The notes under the pieces: generated by a model
Told to the model about the DNA's origin: nothing
Databases searched by the model: none
What the model saw: the letters and a program-made list of their open reading frames with translations, nothing else
Origin: Sphaerimonospora cavernae
GTDB lineage: Bacteria; Actinomycetota; Actinomycetes; Streptosporangiales; Streptosporangiaceae
Assembly (NCBI RefSeq): GCF_042435035.1
Contig: NZ_JBHMQT010000018.1
Location: forward strand, 1 to 64,000
Length of the DNA: 64,000 nucleotides
Direction: 5' to 3'
Program-made: the position numbers and the translations under genes
Shown here: positions 43,706-51,960 of the stretch, one piece after another
Layout of the letters: the number at the start of each line of letters is the position of its first letter
Position numbering within the stretch: the stretch's first letter is position 1

Positions 43706-44479
43706 GTGCTCGCGGCCCTTCTCGACCTCGTCATCCCATCTCGATGCGCCGGCTGTGATGAACCGGGATCGGTGGCGTGCCGTGCCTGTACGGCACAGCT
43801 GCTGCGGGATCCGGCTCCCCGTCCGCCGGATCCGCCGCCGCCGGGTCTGCCGGAATGCTGGTCGGCGACCGCCTATGACGGTGCGGCACGCCGCATGATC
43901 CTCGCCTTCAAAGAGCACGGCCGTACGGCTGTCGCCCCGATCCTGGGCGCCTGCCTCGCCCGGGTGACCGCCGCGGCCCTGACGACGTCGGCCGAGTGGG
44001 CCGACCGGGGGCCTCGGCCGATCGCGCTGGTCCCGGTTCCGAGTGCCCGTGCCGCGTCGCGGAAGCGGGGTCATGATCCGGTCCGGGCTGTCAGCAGGGC
44101 CGCGGCAGAGGAGTTGCGCGCACTGGGCCTGCCGGTCATGTCCGCTCCGATGCTCCGGCAGGTGAGACGGGTGGCCGACCAGGCGGGGCTCAGTTCGACG
44201 CGGCGCGCCGCCAACCTGTCGGGCGCGTTCGAGGTGGTGCCCGGCCGTACGGGGCTCCTGGCGACGCTCGGGAGCCGGGGAGCGGTGGTCGTTCTGGTCG
44301 ACGACATCGTCACCACCGGATCGACGCTGGCCGAGGCGGCCCGGGCGATCCGGCTGGCCGGAGTCAAGGTGCCGCTGGCGGTGACGGTCGCCGCGACACG
44401 CAGGAAGGACCGTCAGGGCCGAGGCCGACACGCCCAGGGAGCAAATCGGCGAACTATGACAGAGAGTAAAGATGGGTAA
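43706..44479 (+). CDS. ComF-family phosphoribosyltransferase-like protein
   Basis: 257 residues. An N-terminal zinc ribbon (SRCAGCDEPGSVACRACTAQLL), then a phosphoribosyltransferase fold with the PRPP loop VVVLVDDIVTTGSTLAEAARA near residue 200 and VPVPSARAASRKRGHDPV. ComF in naturally competent bacteria helps DNA uptake; in actinobacteria its role is unknown, but it is always found between lpqB and hpf. The last ~20 residues are basic. Confidence 0.9.
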   Translation: MLAALLDLVIPSRCAGCDEPGSVACRACTAQLLRDPAPRPPDPPPPGLPECWSATAYDGAARRMILAFKEHGRTAVAPILGACLARVTAAALTTSAEWADRGPRPIALVPVPSARAASRKRGHDPVRAVSRAAAEELRALGLPVMSAPMLRQVRRVADQAGLSSTRRAANLSGAFEVVPGRTGLLATLGSRGAVVVLVDDIVTTGSTLAEAARAIRLAGVKVPLAVTVAATRRKDRQGRGRHAQGANRRTMTESKDG

Positions 44480-44651
44480 AAACCCTCCATGGCTAAGGGG
44501 ATACATCTCTGTGTCAACCTCGGGGCGATTCTCCTGGTCGGAGCATCGGAGGGGGCGAGATCCCAGGTGATTCCGGTGTCTTGGCGGGATGTTTCACCGG
44601 TCTCATCTGAAACGGAGCTAACGCAAAGTGATCGTCTGCCGGACCCCGTGG

Positions 44652-44680
44652 CTGACATTCCTGCCGCCAGCGGCTAGCGT
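44652..44680 (+). promoter_or_regulatory. Strong hpf promoter
   Basis: CTGACA (44652-44657), exactly 17 bp, TAGCGT (44675-44680). It is the best sigma-70-type match seen in the window. Transcription should begin at about 44687, which is the A of an ATG. Confidence 0.65.
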
Positions 44681-44686
44681 GCAGAC

Positions 44687-44993
44687 ATGGCACCCGTTCG
44701 GGTCCGTGGTTGCGCCGGGCCGACTCCGTTCAGGGGTCCGGCCTGGCTAGCCGATGCCAGCCGCAGGCGAAACGGTCCACGTAAGGCGACTCTTGGTCGG
44801 CCGATCACGGTGCGGCTTAGAAGTAAGTCCTGCCCTCCCGGTAGGTCAGATGCCTTCCGTCAGGGGAGAAGGGCATTAGTGGCAAGTGAGCTGCGAACCC
44901 CTCAGCAGGCGAATGTGGGGACGAAGACCAGGTCGGCCGGACGGGTGCTTCGAGCGCTGTGTAGCACAGTCGATGTGCGAAGGGGGGCTTTGC
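44687..44993 (+). other. Long leader between the hpf promoter and hpf, with a possible leaderless ORF
   Basis: The gap 44480-44993 has no recognisable gene. Downstream of the promoter an ATG at 44687 would be translated without a leader. Its frame stays open for 115 codons to 45034, reading into hpf in another frame. The encoded protein is Arg-rich, with no family I know. Either this is a real small ORF controlling hpf, or a ~310-nt untranslated leader. A second frame (44489-44677) has no ribosome-binding site. Confidence 0.35.
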
Positions 44994-45686
44994 GTGGAAA
45001 TCATCGTCAAGGGACGGCACACCGCAGTGAGTGACCGATTCCGTGATCAAGTGACTGCCAAGCTGGCCAGGATCGAACGACTGGACAACAAGCTCATCCG
45101 CGTAGACGCGGAGGTTTCCCAACTGCCCAATCATCGGCAGAGCGGTCACCGGGAACGGATGGAACTGACCGTCTACTCCCGGGGGCCGGTGATCCGCGCG
45201 GAGGCGTCCGCGGACGACCGGTTCGCTGCCCTCGACATCGCGCTCGCCAAGCTGGAGGAGCGGCTGCGGCGGCTGCGGGACCGCAGGAAGATCCACCGTG
45301 GGAACCACCCCATGCCCCCCCTCGGCGCATGGACCGCCACCTCGGCGGAGGATGCGGCGCAGCGGATCCCACTGCCGGAGCCGCGTCCGTCGGTCGAGGC
45401 CGAAGCGGAGCCGGTGCCGGTCACCGAGGCGCGAACCGGCGCCCGGGAAGAACAGGGTGGCTTCGCGGACTCCGTCGTCCCGATCGAGATGGACGGCGAC
45501 GGCCCGCTCGTCGTCCGCGAGAAGTTCCACAAGGCCGAGCCCATGACGATCGATCAGGCGCTCCTTGAGATGGAGCTCGTGGGCCACGACTTCTTCCTCT
45601 TCCGCGACAAGGAGGGAGACCTGCCCAGCGTCGTCTACCGGCGGCGCGGCTACAACTACGGAGTCCTCAGGCTCGTCGAGGGGTAG
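44994..45686 (+). CDS. hpf: Ribosome hibernation-promoting factor, long form
   Basis: 230 residues. The N-terminal domain (VEIIVKGRHTAVSDRFRDQV to about 100) binds the 30S decoding region. A Glu/Pro-rich linker leads to a C-terminal domain (PMTIDQALLEMELVGHDFFL, VVYRRRGYNYGVLRLVEG) that dimerises 70S ribosomes into 100S particles. The GTG at 44994 has AAGGGGGG 6 nt upstream. A longer frame from 44886 lacks homology before this point. Confidence 0.95.
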   Translation: MEIIVKGRHTAVSDRFRDQVTAKLARIERLDNKLIRVDAEVSQLPNHRQSGHRERMELTVYSRGPVIRAEASADDRFAALDIALAKLEERLRRLRDRRKIHRGNHPMPPLGAWTATSAEDAAQRIPLPEPRPSVEAEAEPVPVTEARTGAREEQGGFADSVVPIEMDGDGPLVVREKFHKAEPMTIDQALLEMELVGHDFFLFRDKEGDLPSVVYRRRGYNYGVLRLVEG

Positions 45687-45698
45687 TCCCTGCCGGAT

Positions 45699-45732
45699 GC
45701 GGGCCGGACCACGTCCATCGGGTCCGGCCCGC
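45699..45732. terminator. Bidirectional terminator hairpin
   Basis: GCGGGCCGGACC (45699-45710) pairs perfectly with 45721-45732 across a 10-nt loop. It lies between hpf and the convergent lipoprotein genes. Confidence 0.85.
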
Positions 45733-45758
45733 CCTGCTGCCGCGACCGTTTGAGCTGA

Positions 45759-46256
45759 CTACATAGGCGCGTGAGTGAAGGCGGGATTCCTCACGCACTC
45801 GGTCGTGCCGATGATGTCGATGCCGAGCGGAGACTCGGCCAGCACGGCACTGATGTCGCCGACGCCCTCGCGCTCGGCCCCGGCTATCCGGTTGTCGCTG
45901 TACTTGACCCGCCAGCCCCGCTGCTTGAGCACCTCGACGACGTTCCGGAACACGTTGTCGGGATCCATCGCATCGTCCGGGTCTTCGCCGTGGGCGCTGA
46001 TGCCTGCCGCAACGCTGGAGTAGTCGGTGCCGGCCGGTCCGCCACACGGCCGGTTCATTTCCTGTACGGCGATGCGAGGGTCGGTGTCCGGCAGGACGGC
46101 CCGGATGACGGCGATCGTCTCGGCGATGAAGACCTCGCGGGACTCGTCGGGAGTCATGTCCGGCTTCGCCGGTTCGCCGGCGCAGCCGACCGCGAGCACG
46201 ACCAGAGATAACGCCACGAGGACGGCCTGGAGCCGCAGCGACAGGGACGAACTCAT
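45759..46256 (-). CDS. Lipoprotein, paralogue of its upstream neighbour
   Basis: 165 residues with a signal peptide and predicted acylated Cys25 (LVVLAVGC). The mature part has MTPDESREVFIAETIAVIRAVLPDTDP, a conserved PCGGPAGTDYSSV and a late cysteine in GTTECV, so one disulfide is likely. It is about half identical to the protein encoded at 46253 and overlaps it by ATGA, a tandem duplication. The family is unassigned; it resembles small LppA-like actinobacterial lipoproteins. It is the last gene of the three-gene operon starting at 48615. Confidence 0.8.
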   Translation of the reverse strand: MSSSLSLRLQAVLVALSLVVLAVGCAGEPAKPDMTPDESREVFIAETIAVIRAVLPDTDPRIAVQEMNRPCGGPAGTDYSSVAAGISAHGEDPDDAMDPDNVFRNVVEVLKQRGWRVKYSDNRIAGAEREGVGDISAVLAESPLGIDIIGTTECVRNPAFTHAPM

Positions 46257-46726
46257 TTCTCCGGGTTCTCCACACACTCGGTGTCCCCGAGAATGTTGAT
46301 GCCAATGGGCGAGTCTCCTACTCCCGCACTGATGCCGCCGACACCCTCGCGTTCGGCCCCCGCGATCCGATTACGTGTGTAGTTGATCTGCCAGCCCCGC
46401 TGCTTCAACACCTCGTTGACCTGTTCGAAGACATGATCGGGGTCCAGGTTGTCATCCGGCGCGTCACCGTGGACATTGATGGTGGTTTCCACGCTCGAGT
46501 AGTCAGTACCGACCGGCCCACCACACGGGACGTCCCTTGCCTTTACAACAACAAGAGGATCAACGTCGGGAAAGACGGCCTGGATGACGGCCTTGGCCTC
46601 GGTGATGAAGACCTGGCGGGACTCCTCTGGCGTCATCTTCGCCTCCAATTCGCTTGTACAGGCGGTCATGAGTGCGAGCAGGACCGACGCCGCCACGGCT
46701 CCGAGGAGCAAGGTGGGGAATCTCAT
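46253..46726 (-). CDS. Lipoprotein, paralogue of its downstream neighbour
   Basis: 157 residues with signal peptide and lipobox LMTAC (Cys23). The mature domain MTPEESRQVFITEAKAVIQAVFPDVDP, VPCGGPVGTDYSSV, VLKQRGWQINYTRNRIAGAEREGVG matches the next gene. It overlaps the hydrolase gene by ATGA upstream and its twin by ATGA downstream. Position directly behind a large hydrolase suggests it acts with, or protects against, that protein; this is inference only. Confidence 0.82.
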   Translation of the reverse strand: MRFPTLLLGAVAASVLLALMTACTSELEAKMTPEESRQVFITEAKAVIQAVFPDVDPLVVVKARDVPCGGPVGTDYSSVETTINVHGDAPDDNLDPDHVFEQVNEVLKQRGWQINYTRNRIAGAEREGVGGISAGVGDSPIGINILGDTECVENPEK

Positions 46727-48615
46727 CGCGGGTAGGCTCCCCTGGTCGCGGTGAACAGAATGGCTCGTTCGGCGAGTGGCGCACCGGCCGCCGCGAGGGC
46801 CTTGGCGGTGATCTCGGTGATGTCGGCAGCGGAGAGATAGCCGCCGAGCTCGGATTTCCGCAGCTCATGCATGGCCTGGTTGATCACGGCCTTCTGATCG
46901 GTCTCTCCGGCGAGCGCGCTCTTGATGACCGGGTCGAGCGCCGCGGCCAGCTCGCCCGTCTTCCACTGCGGCACCCGGCTCTGAAGTTCCTTGACCAGGA
47001 CCCGTACGCCGCTCGCGCCGAACTGCTCGTCATCGACCCTCGGCGAGCCGGTGAACGGCCGCACGTAGGCATCACCGGTGAGGACGGTCTGAAGATTGTC
47101 CAGTCCGGTGTTCTTGGGAATGTAGTACTTGGAGTGCCCGGACGATGCGCCGGTGGCCAGTCGCTGGATATCGGGCATGTCGGCGGGATCGTAGCCGTGC
47201 GCCTCGGTGTAGGAGACCCAATCAGCGGGGGCTCGCATGGCGAACACCTGGGTGCCGGCGGTGAGCTTGAGGTCGGCGGCACTCTTGACGTTGGGGCCCA
47301 GACCGGGGCTGCCCATGAAGACCACTGAGTCGAACGACGCGCCCTGCTGCAGTGCCTTGCTCGACAGCAGCGTGCCGTAGCTGTGGGCGAACAGCGCGAA
47401 CTTCGCCCCCTTGGCCGCGTCCAGTCCGGCCCGGAATGAGTGCAGGGCGGGGGCGCCCGCCTCGGCCTTGGCCGGCAGCACGGAGTCGCCGAACTCGGGC
47501 GTGTCGTATCCCAGCCACGTGATCACCGCCGTCTCCGGCAGATCCTTACCGGTCATGCGATCCGCGAGAAGATTCTCCGCGTCATTCGCGATGTCGTCGT
47601 AGTTATCCAGCCGGTTGGTGATGCCGGGGACCATGACGGCGACGTGCTTGGCCTTGGCGAGATCGCCGAAGACCTCGGCGACCCGGCCGTCGTCGGCGGG
47701 ATCGAAGAGCAGGAACTGCCGTTGCTTGAGCTGGTTGTCGCCGGTCACCCGAGGCTGGAGGAGCTCCGACATGCGGGCCACCCGCTGCTCCAGCTGTGAC
47801 ACCCGGGGGTCTTGGGGGATCGCGCGCTCGAGCCTCTGTGCCATCTGGGGGTCGTCGTCGAGGGCGCGCTCGATCTTCCGTGAGATCTCGGGATCGCGGG
47901 CTAAGGCCTGCCTGATCTTCTGTGCCATCTGGGGGCTGTAGACGGAGGCCTGCCCGAGCAGCAGCGCCATCTGGGGGCCGTCGCCGAGGGCGCGCTCAAA
48001 CAGCGATGCGAACCGGGGGTCGTTGACGAGACCGTGCTCGATCAGCGACTCCACTCGAGGCTTCTTCGGAATGCCGGCCTTCAGTTCGGCCAGGTTCCGC
48101 TGCTCGTGGGCGAGGGCGCGCTCGATCAGTAATCGGTTGGCGGCGTACCTGACGGTTGCGGGAGCGCCGTCCAATCGGCCCACCACCTCGGGCCGTTCGA
48201 TGGCCAGCCAGGAACGTTCGGCGGCGGTCAGTTTTCCGAAGAACTCTCGAATCGCCTGTGCACGTTGCTCCGGGCCGGCCTTGGCGTTATCGGCGATAAG
48301 TGCTTTGAGGTCATTCTCCAATCGGGTTCTGTCTTGTCCGGAAACCTTGCTGATTGCGGTGGTGAGACCGAATGTCGACAACGCCCCAAAGGGGTCGCCG
48401 CCCTTATCCGCGGCTCGGGAGATCTGGGCGCGATCGCGCAGGTCGCCGGCGGTGTCGGTGGCCCACTTCAGCACGGTCACCAACTGATTCGCCCCTGGCT
48501 GTCCCATGAACTGGCAGGCCCGCTTGTAGTACTCCTCGGCCAGTTGCTGCCTGTCTGTGAGCTGCTTGGCCAATTTTTCCAGTTCGTCTGGGTCGACCAC
48601 CCGCTCCGGATCCAC
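46723..48615 (-). CDS. DUF1023 alpha/beta hydrolase with helical N-terminal half
   Basis: 630 residues. Residues 1-290 are helical and include a run of degenerate ~17-residue repeats (DPEISRKIERALDD, DPQMAQRLERAIPQ, DPRVSQLEQRV). From about 320 the alpha/beta hydrolase domain has nucleophile Ser412 in FAHSYGT, Asp465 in RAPADWV and His494 in SSGHSKYY. No signal peptide is present. DUF1023 proteins in actinobacteria are often linked to WXG100-like sequences. The GTG start has no ribosome-binding site but a TAGCTT box 8 nt upstream. Substrate is unknown. Confidence 0.85.
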   Translation of the reverse strand: MDPERVVDPDELEKLAKQLTDRQQLAEEYYKRACQFMGQPGANQLVTVLKWATDTAGDLRDRAQISRAADKGGDPFGALSTFGLTTAISKVSGQDRTRLENDLKALIADNAKAGPEQRAQAIREFFGKLTAAERSWLAIERPEVVGRLDGAPATVRYAANRLLIERALAHEQRNLAELKAGIPKKPRVESLIEHGLVNDPRFASLFERALGDGPQMALLLGQASVYSPQMAQKIRQALARDPEISRKIERALDDDPQMAQRLERAIPQDPRVSQLEQRVARMSELLQPRVTGDNQLKQRQFLLFDPADDGRVAEVFGDLAKAKHVAVMVPGITNRLDNYDDIANDAENLLADRMTGKDLPETAVITWLGYDTPEFGDSVLPAKAEAGAPALHSFRAGLDAAKGAKFALFAHSYGTLLSSKALQQGASFDSVVFMGSPGLGPNVKSAADLKLTAGTQVFAMRAPADWVSYTEAHGYDPADMPDIQRLATGASSGHSKYYIPKNTGLDNLQTVLTGDAYVRPFTGSPRVDDEQFGASGVRVLVKELQSRVPQWKTGELAAALDPVIKSALAGETDQKAVINQAMHELRKSELGGYLSAADITEITAKALAAAGAPLAERAILFTATRGAYPR

Positions 48616-48623
48616 AGGACAAG

Positions 48624-48629
48624 AAGCTA
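48624..48629 (-). promoter_or_regulatory. Candidate -10 for the hydrolase-lipoprotein operon
   Basis: On the minus strand TAGCTT lies 8 nt before the GTG at 48615, a leaderless arrangement. TATTCT at 48654-48659 on the plus strand is a matching candidate for the divergent gene. Confidence 0.45.
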
Positions 48630-48693
48630 GCCGTTCTTTGCACGACGTGGAAGTATTCTCACACCATCGGTGTCGATCGGATGGGAAACGGGG

Positions 48694-49095
48694 ATGTCGC
48701 TACGCGATGACTTGTTGCGGTTGGCACATGAACACCAGGATCTGGCCGAAGCCATCGAGGAGTTGCTGAAGCCCGTCAACGATTCGGTAGGCCGAATGCG
48801 TTGGAAAGGTCCTCATCAGGACCGGGTGCGGACCGAGCTGGGGACGATGACGCGGAATGCCCGTGTGGTCGCCGAATCCCTGCGTGGCCGCGCCAAGCTG
48901 ATCCGAGACGCGGCCATCAACATCCCCGACATCGGTAGGGATGCGCTGCTCGCACTCGGCGGGCCAGTAGGACGATCCATGATTAATCAGGCACCCGCTG
49001 AAGATCCGCTTGTGCTGCTTCGCGCCCTTCAGCAGCAGTTGACCCCCATGGGACCCGCGGTATCGGAGGTGCTCGCCAGGCACGGCGTCAGGTGA
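48694..49095 (+). CDS. Small helical protein with a WxG motif (WXG100-like)
   Basis: 133 residues, almost wholly alpha-helical: LRDDLLRLAHEHQDLAEAIEELLKPV, then MRWKGPHQDRVRTELGTMTRNARVV. The W-K-G turn between two amphipathic helices is the hallmark of WXG100/ESAT-6-like proteins. It lies divergently from the DUF1023 hydrolase and shares its upstream region. A GTG at 48670, close behind TATTCT, is an alternative start. Assignment to the secretion-linked family is tentative. Confidence 0.65.
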   Translation: MSLRDDLLRLAHEHQDLAEAIEELLKPVNDSVGRMRWKGPHQDRVRTELGTMTRNARVVAESLRGRAKLIRDAAINIPDIGRDALLALGGPVGRSMINQAPAEDPLVLLRALQQQLTPMGPAVSEVLARHGVR

Positions 49096-49258
49096 CCGGG
49101 GCCTCCGCCGGAGGCCGGCCGAGACGGCCGGAAGTCATGCGGCCGGCAGATGAAGATCCGCATCTCGTCCGGAACCGTGTAATGATGACGGTCGGTGCGT
49201 TGACCGTGAACGTTTGCGGGAAGAGCATTAGCGTCCTTGGCCCCCGCGAGGAGGTTTC

Positions 49259-49963
49259 GTGACCCGATCCGATGAGGTTGCCCCTGTTGCCGGTCGCGGT
49301 GAGCCGATCCGTGTGCTGATCGTCGACGATCACGCGCTGATCCGGCGCAGCCTTGAGTTGGCGCTGGCCGCGGAGGCGGACATCGAGGTGGTGGGCGAGG
49401 CGAGCGACGGCCGGGAGGCGGTCGAACTGGCCGGCCGGCTGCTCCCGGACGTGGTCCTCATGGATGTCCGGATGCCGAAACAGGACGGCATCGAGGCGAC
49501 CCGAGCCATCAAGGAATCGGTGCCGAGCACCCGGATCATCATGCTGACGGTCAGCGACGAGGAGGAGGATCTCTTCGAGGCGATCAAGGCGGGTGCCACC
49601 GGATATCTGCTCAAGGACGTCCAACTCGACGAGGTGCCCGACGCCGTGCGCGGGGTGCACGAGGGCCAGTCGCTCATCAACCCCGCGATGGCCGCGAAGC
49701 TGATCTCCGAGTTCGCGAACATGAGCCGCAAGGAGGCCGAGCGCCCTCCGCAGCTCCCCGTGCCCAAGCTGACCGAACGCGAGATGGAGGTGCTCCGCCT
49801 CGTCGCGAAGGGCATGAACAACCGGGAGATCGCCAAGGAGCTGTTCATCTCCGAGAACACGGTCAAGAACCATGTGCGCAACATCCTGGAGAAGCTCCAG
49901 CTCCACTCCCGGATGGAGGCCGTGGTCTACGCCGTCCGCGAGCGCCTGCTCGAGATCACCTAG
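49259..49963 (+). CDS. LuxR/NarL-type response regulator
   Basis: 234 residues. Receiver domain with Asp69 (VVLMDVRMPKQDG) and IVDDHALIRR; C-terminal HTH with LTEREMEVLRLVAKGMNNREIAKEL and ENTVKNHVRNILEKL. No histidine kinase is adjacent, so it is an orphan here; orthologues occupy the same place near hpf and secA in Streptomyces. GAGGAGG lies 5 nt before the GTG. Its stop shares CTAG with the stop of the convergent ABC gene. Confidence 0.93.
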   Translation: MTRSDEVAPVAGRGEPIRVLIVDDHALIRRSLELALAAEADIEVVGEASDGREAVELAGRLLPDVVLMDVRMPKQDGIEATRAIKESVPSTRIIMLTVSDEEEDLFEAIKAGATGYLLKDVQLDEVPDAVRGVHEGQSLINPAMAAKLISEFANMSRKEAERPPQLPVPKLTEREMEVLRLVAKGMNNREIAKELFISENTVKNHVRNILEKLQLHSRMEAVVYAVRERLLEIT

Positions 49964-51960
49964 GAGCCGCTGGTCGCCGTCTCCTCGTCGGCCGAAACCA
50001 GGGCGCCGCTGAATTGCGCGGAGTACAGCCGGTGGTAGGCGCCATGGGTGGCGAGCAGTTCGTCATGGGTGCCCTGCTCGACGATGCTGCCCGCCTCCAT
50101 GACCAGGATGAGGTCGGCGTCCCGGATGGTGGACAGCCGGTGGGCGATGACGAAGCTGGTGCGGTCGCTGCGGAGCGCGGCCATCGCATGCTGCACCAGG
50201 ACCTCGGTCCGAGTGTCGACCGAGCTGGTGGCCTCGTCCAGGATGAGCAACGACGGGTCGGCGAGGAAGGCCCGGGCGATCGTGATCAACTGCTTCTCGC
50301 CGGCGCTGACGTTGCCGCCCTCCTCGTCGATCACCGTGTCGTACCCGTCGGGCAGTGTGCGGACGAAACGGTCGACGTACGTGGCCCGTGCGGCGGCGTG
50401 GATCTCCTCGTCGGTGGCCCGCGGGTTGCCGTACGCGATGTTGTCACGGATCGTGCCGCTGAACAGCCAGGTGTCCTGGAGGACCATTCCGATCTGCGAG
50501 CGCAGGTCCTCGCGGCGCATCTCGGTGATGTCGACGCCGTCCAGGGTGATGCGGCCCGCGTCGAGCTCGTAGAAGCGCATGATCAGGTTGACCAGCGTGG
50601 TCTTTCCCGCGCCCGTGGGACCGACGATCGCGATCGTGTGCCCGGGGTCGGCCACCAGCGACAGGTCCTCGATGAGGGGCTGTTCGGGGTCGTAACGGAA
50701 GGACACGTGCTCGAACTCGACGCGGCCCCGCCGGGTGGCAGGCAGCGCCGGCTCGGCGGGGTCGGGCTCCTGCTCCTCCGCGTCCAGCAGTTCGAAGACC
50801 CGCTCGGCGGACGCCACGCCCGACTGCAGCAGGTTCGCCATCGAGGCGACCTGGGTCAACGGCTGGGTGAACTGCCGGGAGTACTGGATGAACGCCTGGA
50901 CGTCGCCCAGGCTCATCGATCCCGTGGCCACCCGTACGGCGCCGACGACGGCGATGGCCACATAGTTGAGGTTCCCGATGAACATCATCGTCGGCATGAT
51001 GATTCCGGAGATGAACTGGGCGCCGAAGCTCGCCTTGTACAGGGCGTCGTTCCGCTCCCGGAACACCTGCTCGACCTCCGGTCCGCGTCCGAACACCTTC
51101 ACCAGTTCGTGGCCGGTGAACGCCTCCTCGATATGGGCGTTCAGGGTGCCCGTGTGGGCCCACTGCGCGACGAAGTGCTTCTGCGAGCGCTTGGCGATCT
51201 GACCGGTGACGAGCATCGTGACGGGGATGGTCACCAATGCGATCACCGCGAGCAGCGGCGAGATGACGAACATCATGGCCAGCACGCCGATCACGGTGAG
51301 CAGCGAGGTCAGCAGCTGGCTCAGCGTCTGCTGCAGGGTCTGGGACACGTTGTCGATGTCGTTGGTGACCCGGCTGAGCAGCTCGCCGCGCGGCTGGCCG
51401 TCGAAGAACCGCAGCGGTAGCCGGTTGATCTTGTCCTCGACGTCGGCCCGCAGCCGGAACACGGTGCGTTGGGTCACGTCGTTGAGCAGGTAGCCCTGCA
51501 GCCACATGAAGCCCGACGCCGCGACGTAGAGCCCAAGGGCCCAGGCCAGTGCCGTGGCGAGCGCACCGAAGTCGATGCCGTGACCCGGGACGAGGTCCAT
51601 CGCCGCGACCATGTCGGCGAAGTTGTCACGGCCCGAGGCGCGAGCCGCCTGAACCGCCTGCTCCTTGCTGATTCCGGCGGGCAACTGGCCGCCGATCACA
51701 CCACTGAAGATCACGTCTGTCGCGCGGCCGAGGATCTTCGGTCCGATGACCGAGAACACCACGCTGATCACGGCGAGGCCGATCACGGCCAGGACTCTCG
51801 TACGCTCGGGGCTCAACCGCCGGAGCAGCCGCCGGGCAGAGGGCCCGAAGTTCATGGACTTCTCCGCGGGCATTCCCACGCCGAAACCGCGGCCTCCCAG
51901 GCCGCCGCCTCCCATGGGGGGTCGCGGTCGCGTTGGTGCCGCCGTCGGCCGGTCGCTCAT
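49960..51960 (-). CDS. ABC exporter subunit with catalytic ATP site
   Basis: 666 residues, six-helix membrane domain plus ATPase. Walker A GPTGAGKTTL, Walker B LLILDEATSS with the catalytic Glu, but a non-canonical signature VSAGEKQ. Together with the partner (normal signature, no catalytic Glu) this gives one active and one degenerate ATP site, as in TM287/288 and LmrCD. The Gly-rich N-terminus (GGGGLGGRGFGVGMPAEKS) is typical of actinobacterial members. It overlaps the partner gene by ATGA. The substrate is unknown; a multidrug or lipid exporter is likely. Confidence 0.93.
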   Translation of the reverse strand: MSDRPTAAPTRPRPPMGGGGLGGRGFGVGMPAEKSMNFGPSARRLLRRLSPERTRVLAVIGLAVISVVFSVIGPKILGRATDVIFSGVIGGQLPAGISKEQAVQAARASGRDNFADMVAAMDLVPGHGIDFGALATALAWALGLYVAASGFMWLQGYLLNDVTQRTVFRLRADVEDKINRLPLRFFDGQPRGELLSRVTNDIDNVSQTLQQTLSQLLTSLLTVIGVLAMMFVISPLLAVIALVTIPVTMLVTGQIAKRSQKHFVAQWAHTGTLNAHIEEAFTGHELVKVFGRGPEVEQVFRERNDALYKASFGAQFISGIIMPTMMFIGNLNYVAIAVVGAVRVATGSMSLGDVQAFIQYSRQFTQPLTQVASMANLLQSGVASAERVFELLDAEEQEPDPAEPALPATRRGRVEFEHVSFRYDPEQPLIEDLSLVADPGHTIAIVGPTGAGKTTLVNLIMRFYELDAGRITLDGVDITEMRREDLRSQIGMVLQDTWLFSGTIRDNIAYGNPRATDEEIHAAARATYVDRFVRTLPDGYDTVIDEEGGNVSAGEKQLITIARAFLADPSLLILDEATSSVDTRTEVLVQHAMAALRSDRTSFVIAHRLSTIRDADLILVMEAGSIVEQGTHDELLATHGAYHRLYSAQFSGALVSADEETATSGS

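Noticed and set aside
44489..44677. 62-codon ORF upstream of the hpf promoter
   Set aside because: No ribosome-binding site, no -10, no homology and mixed codon use.
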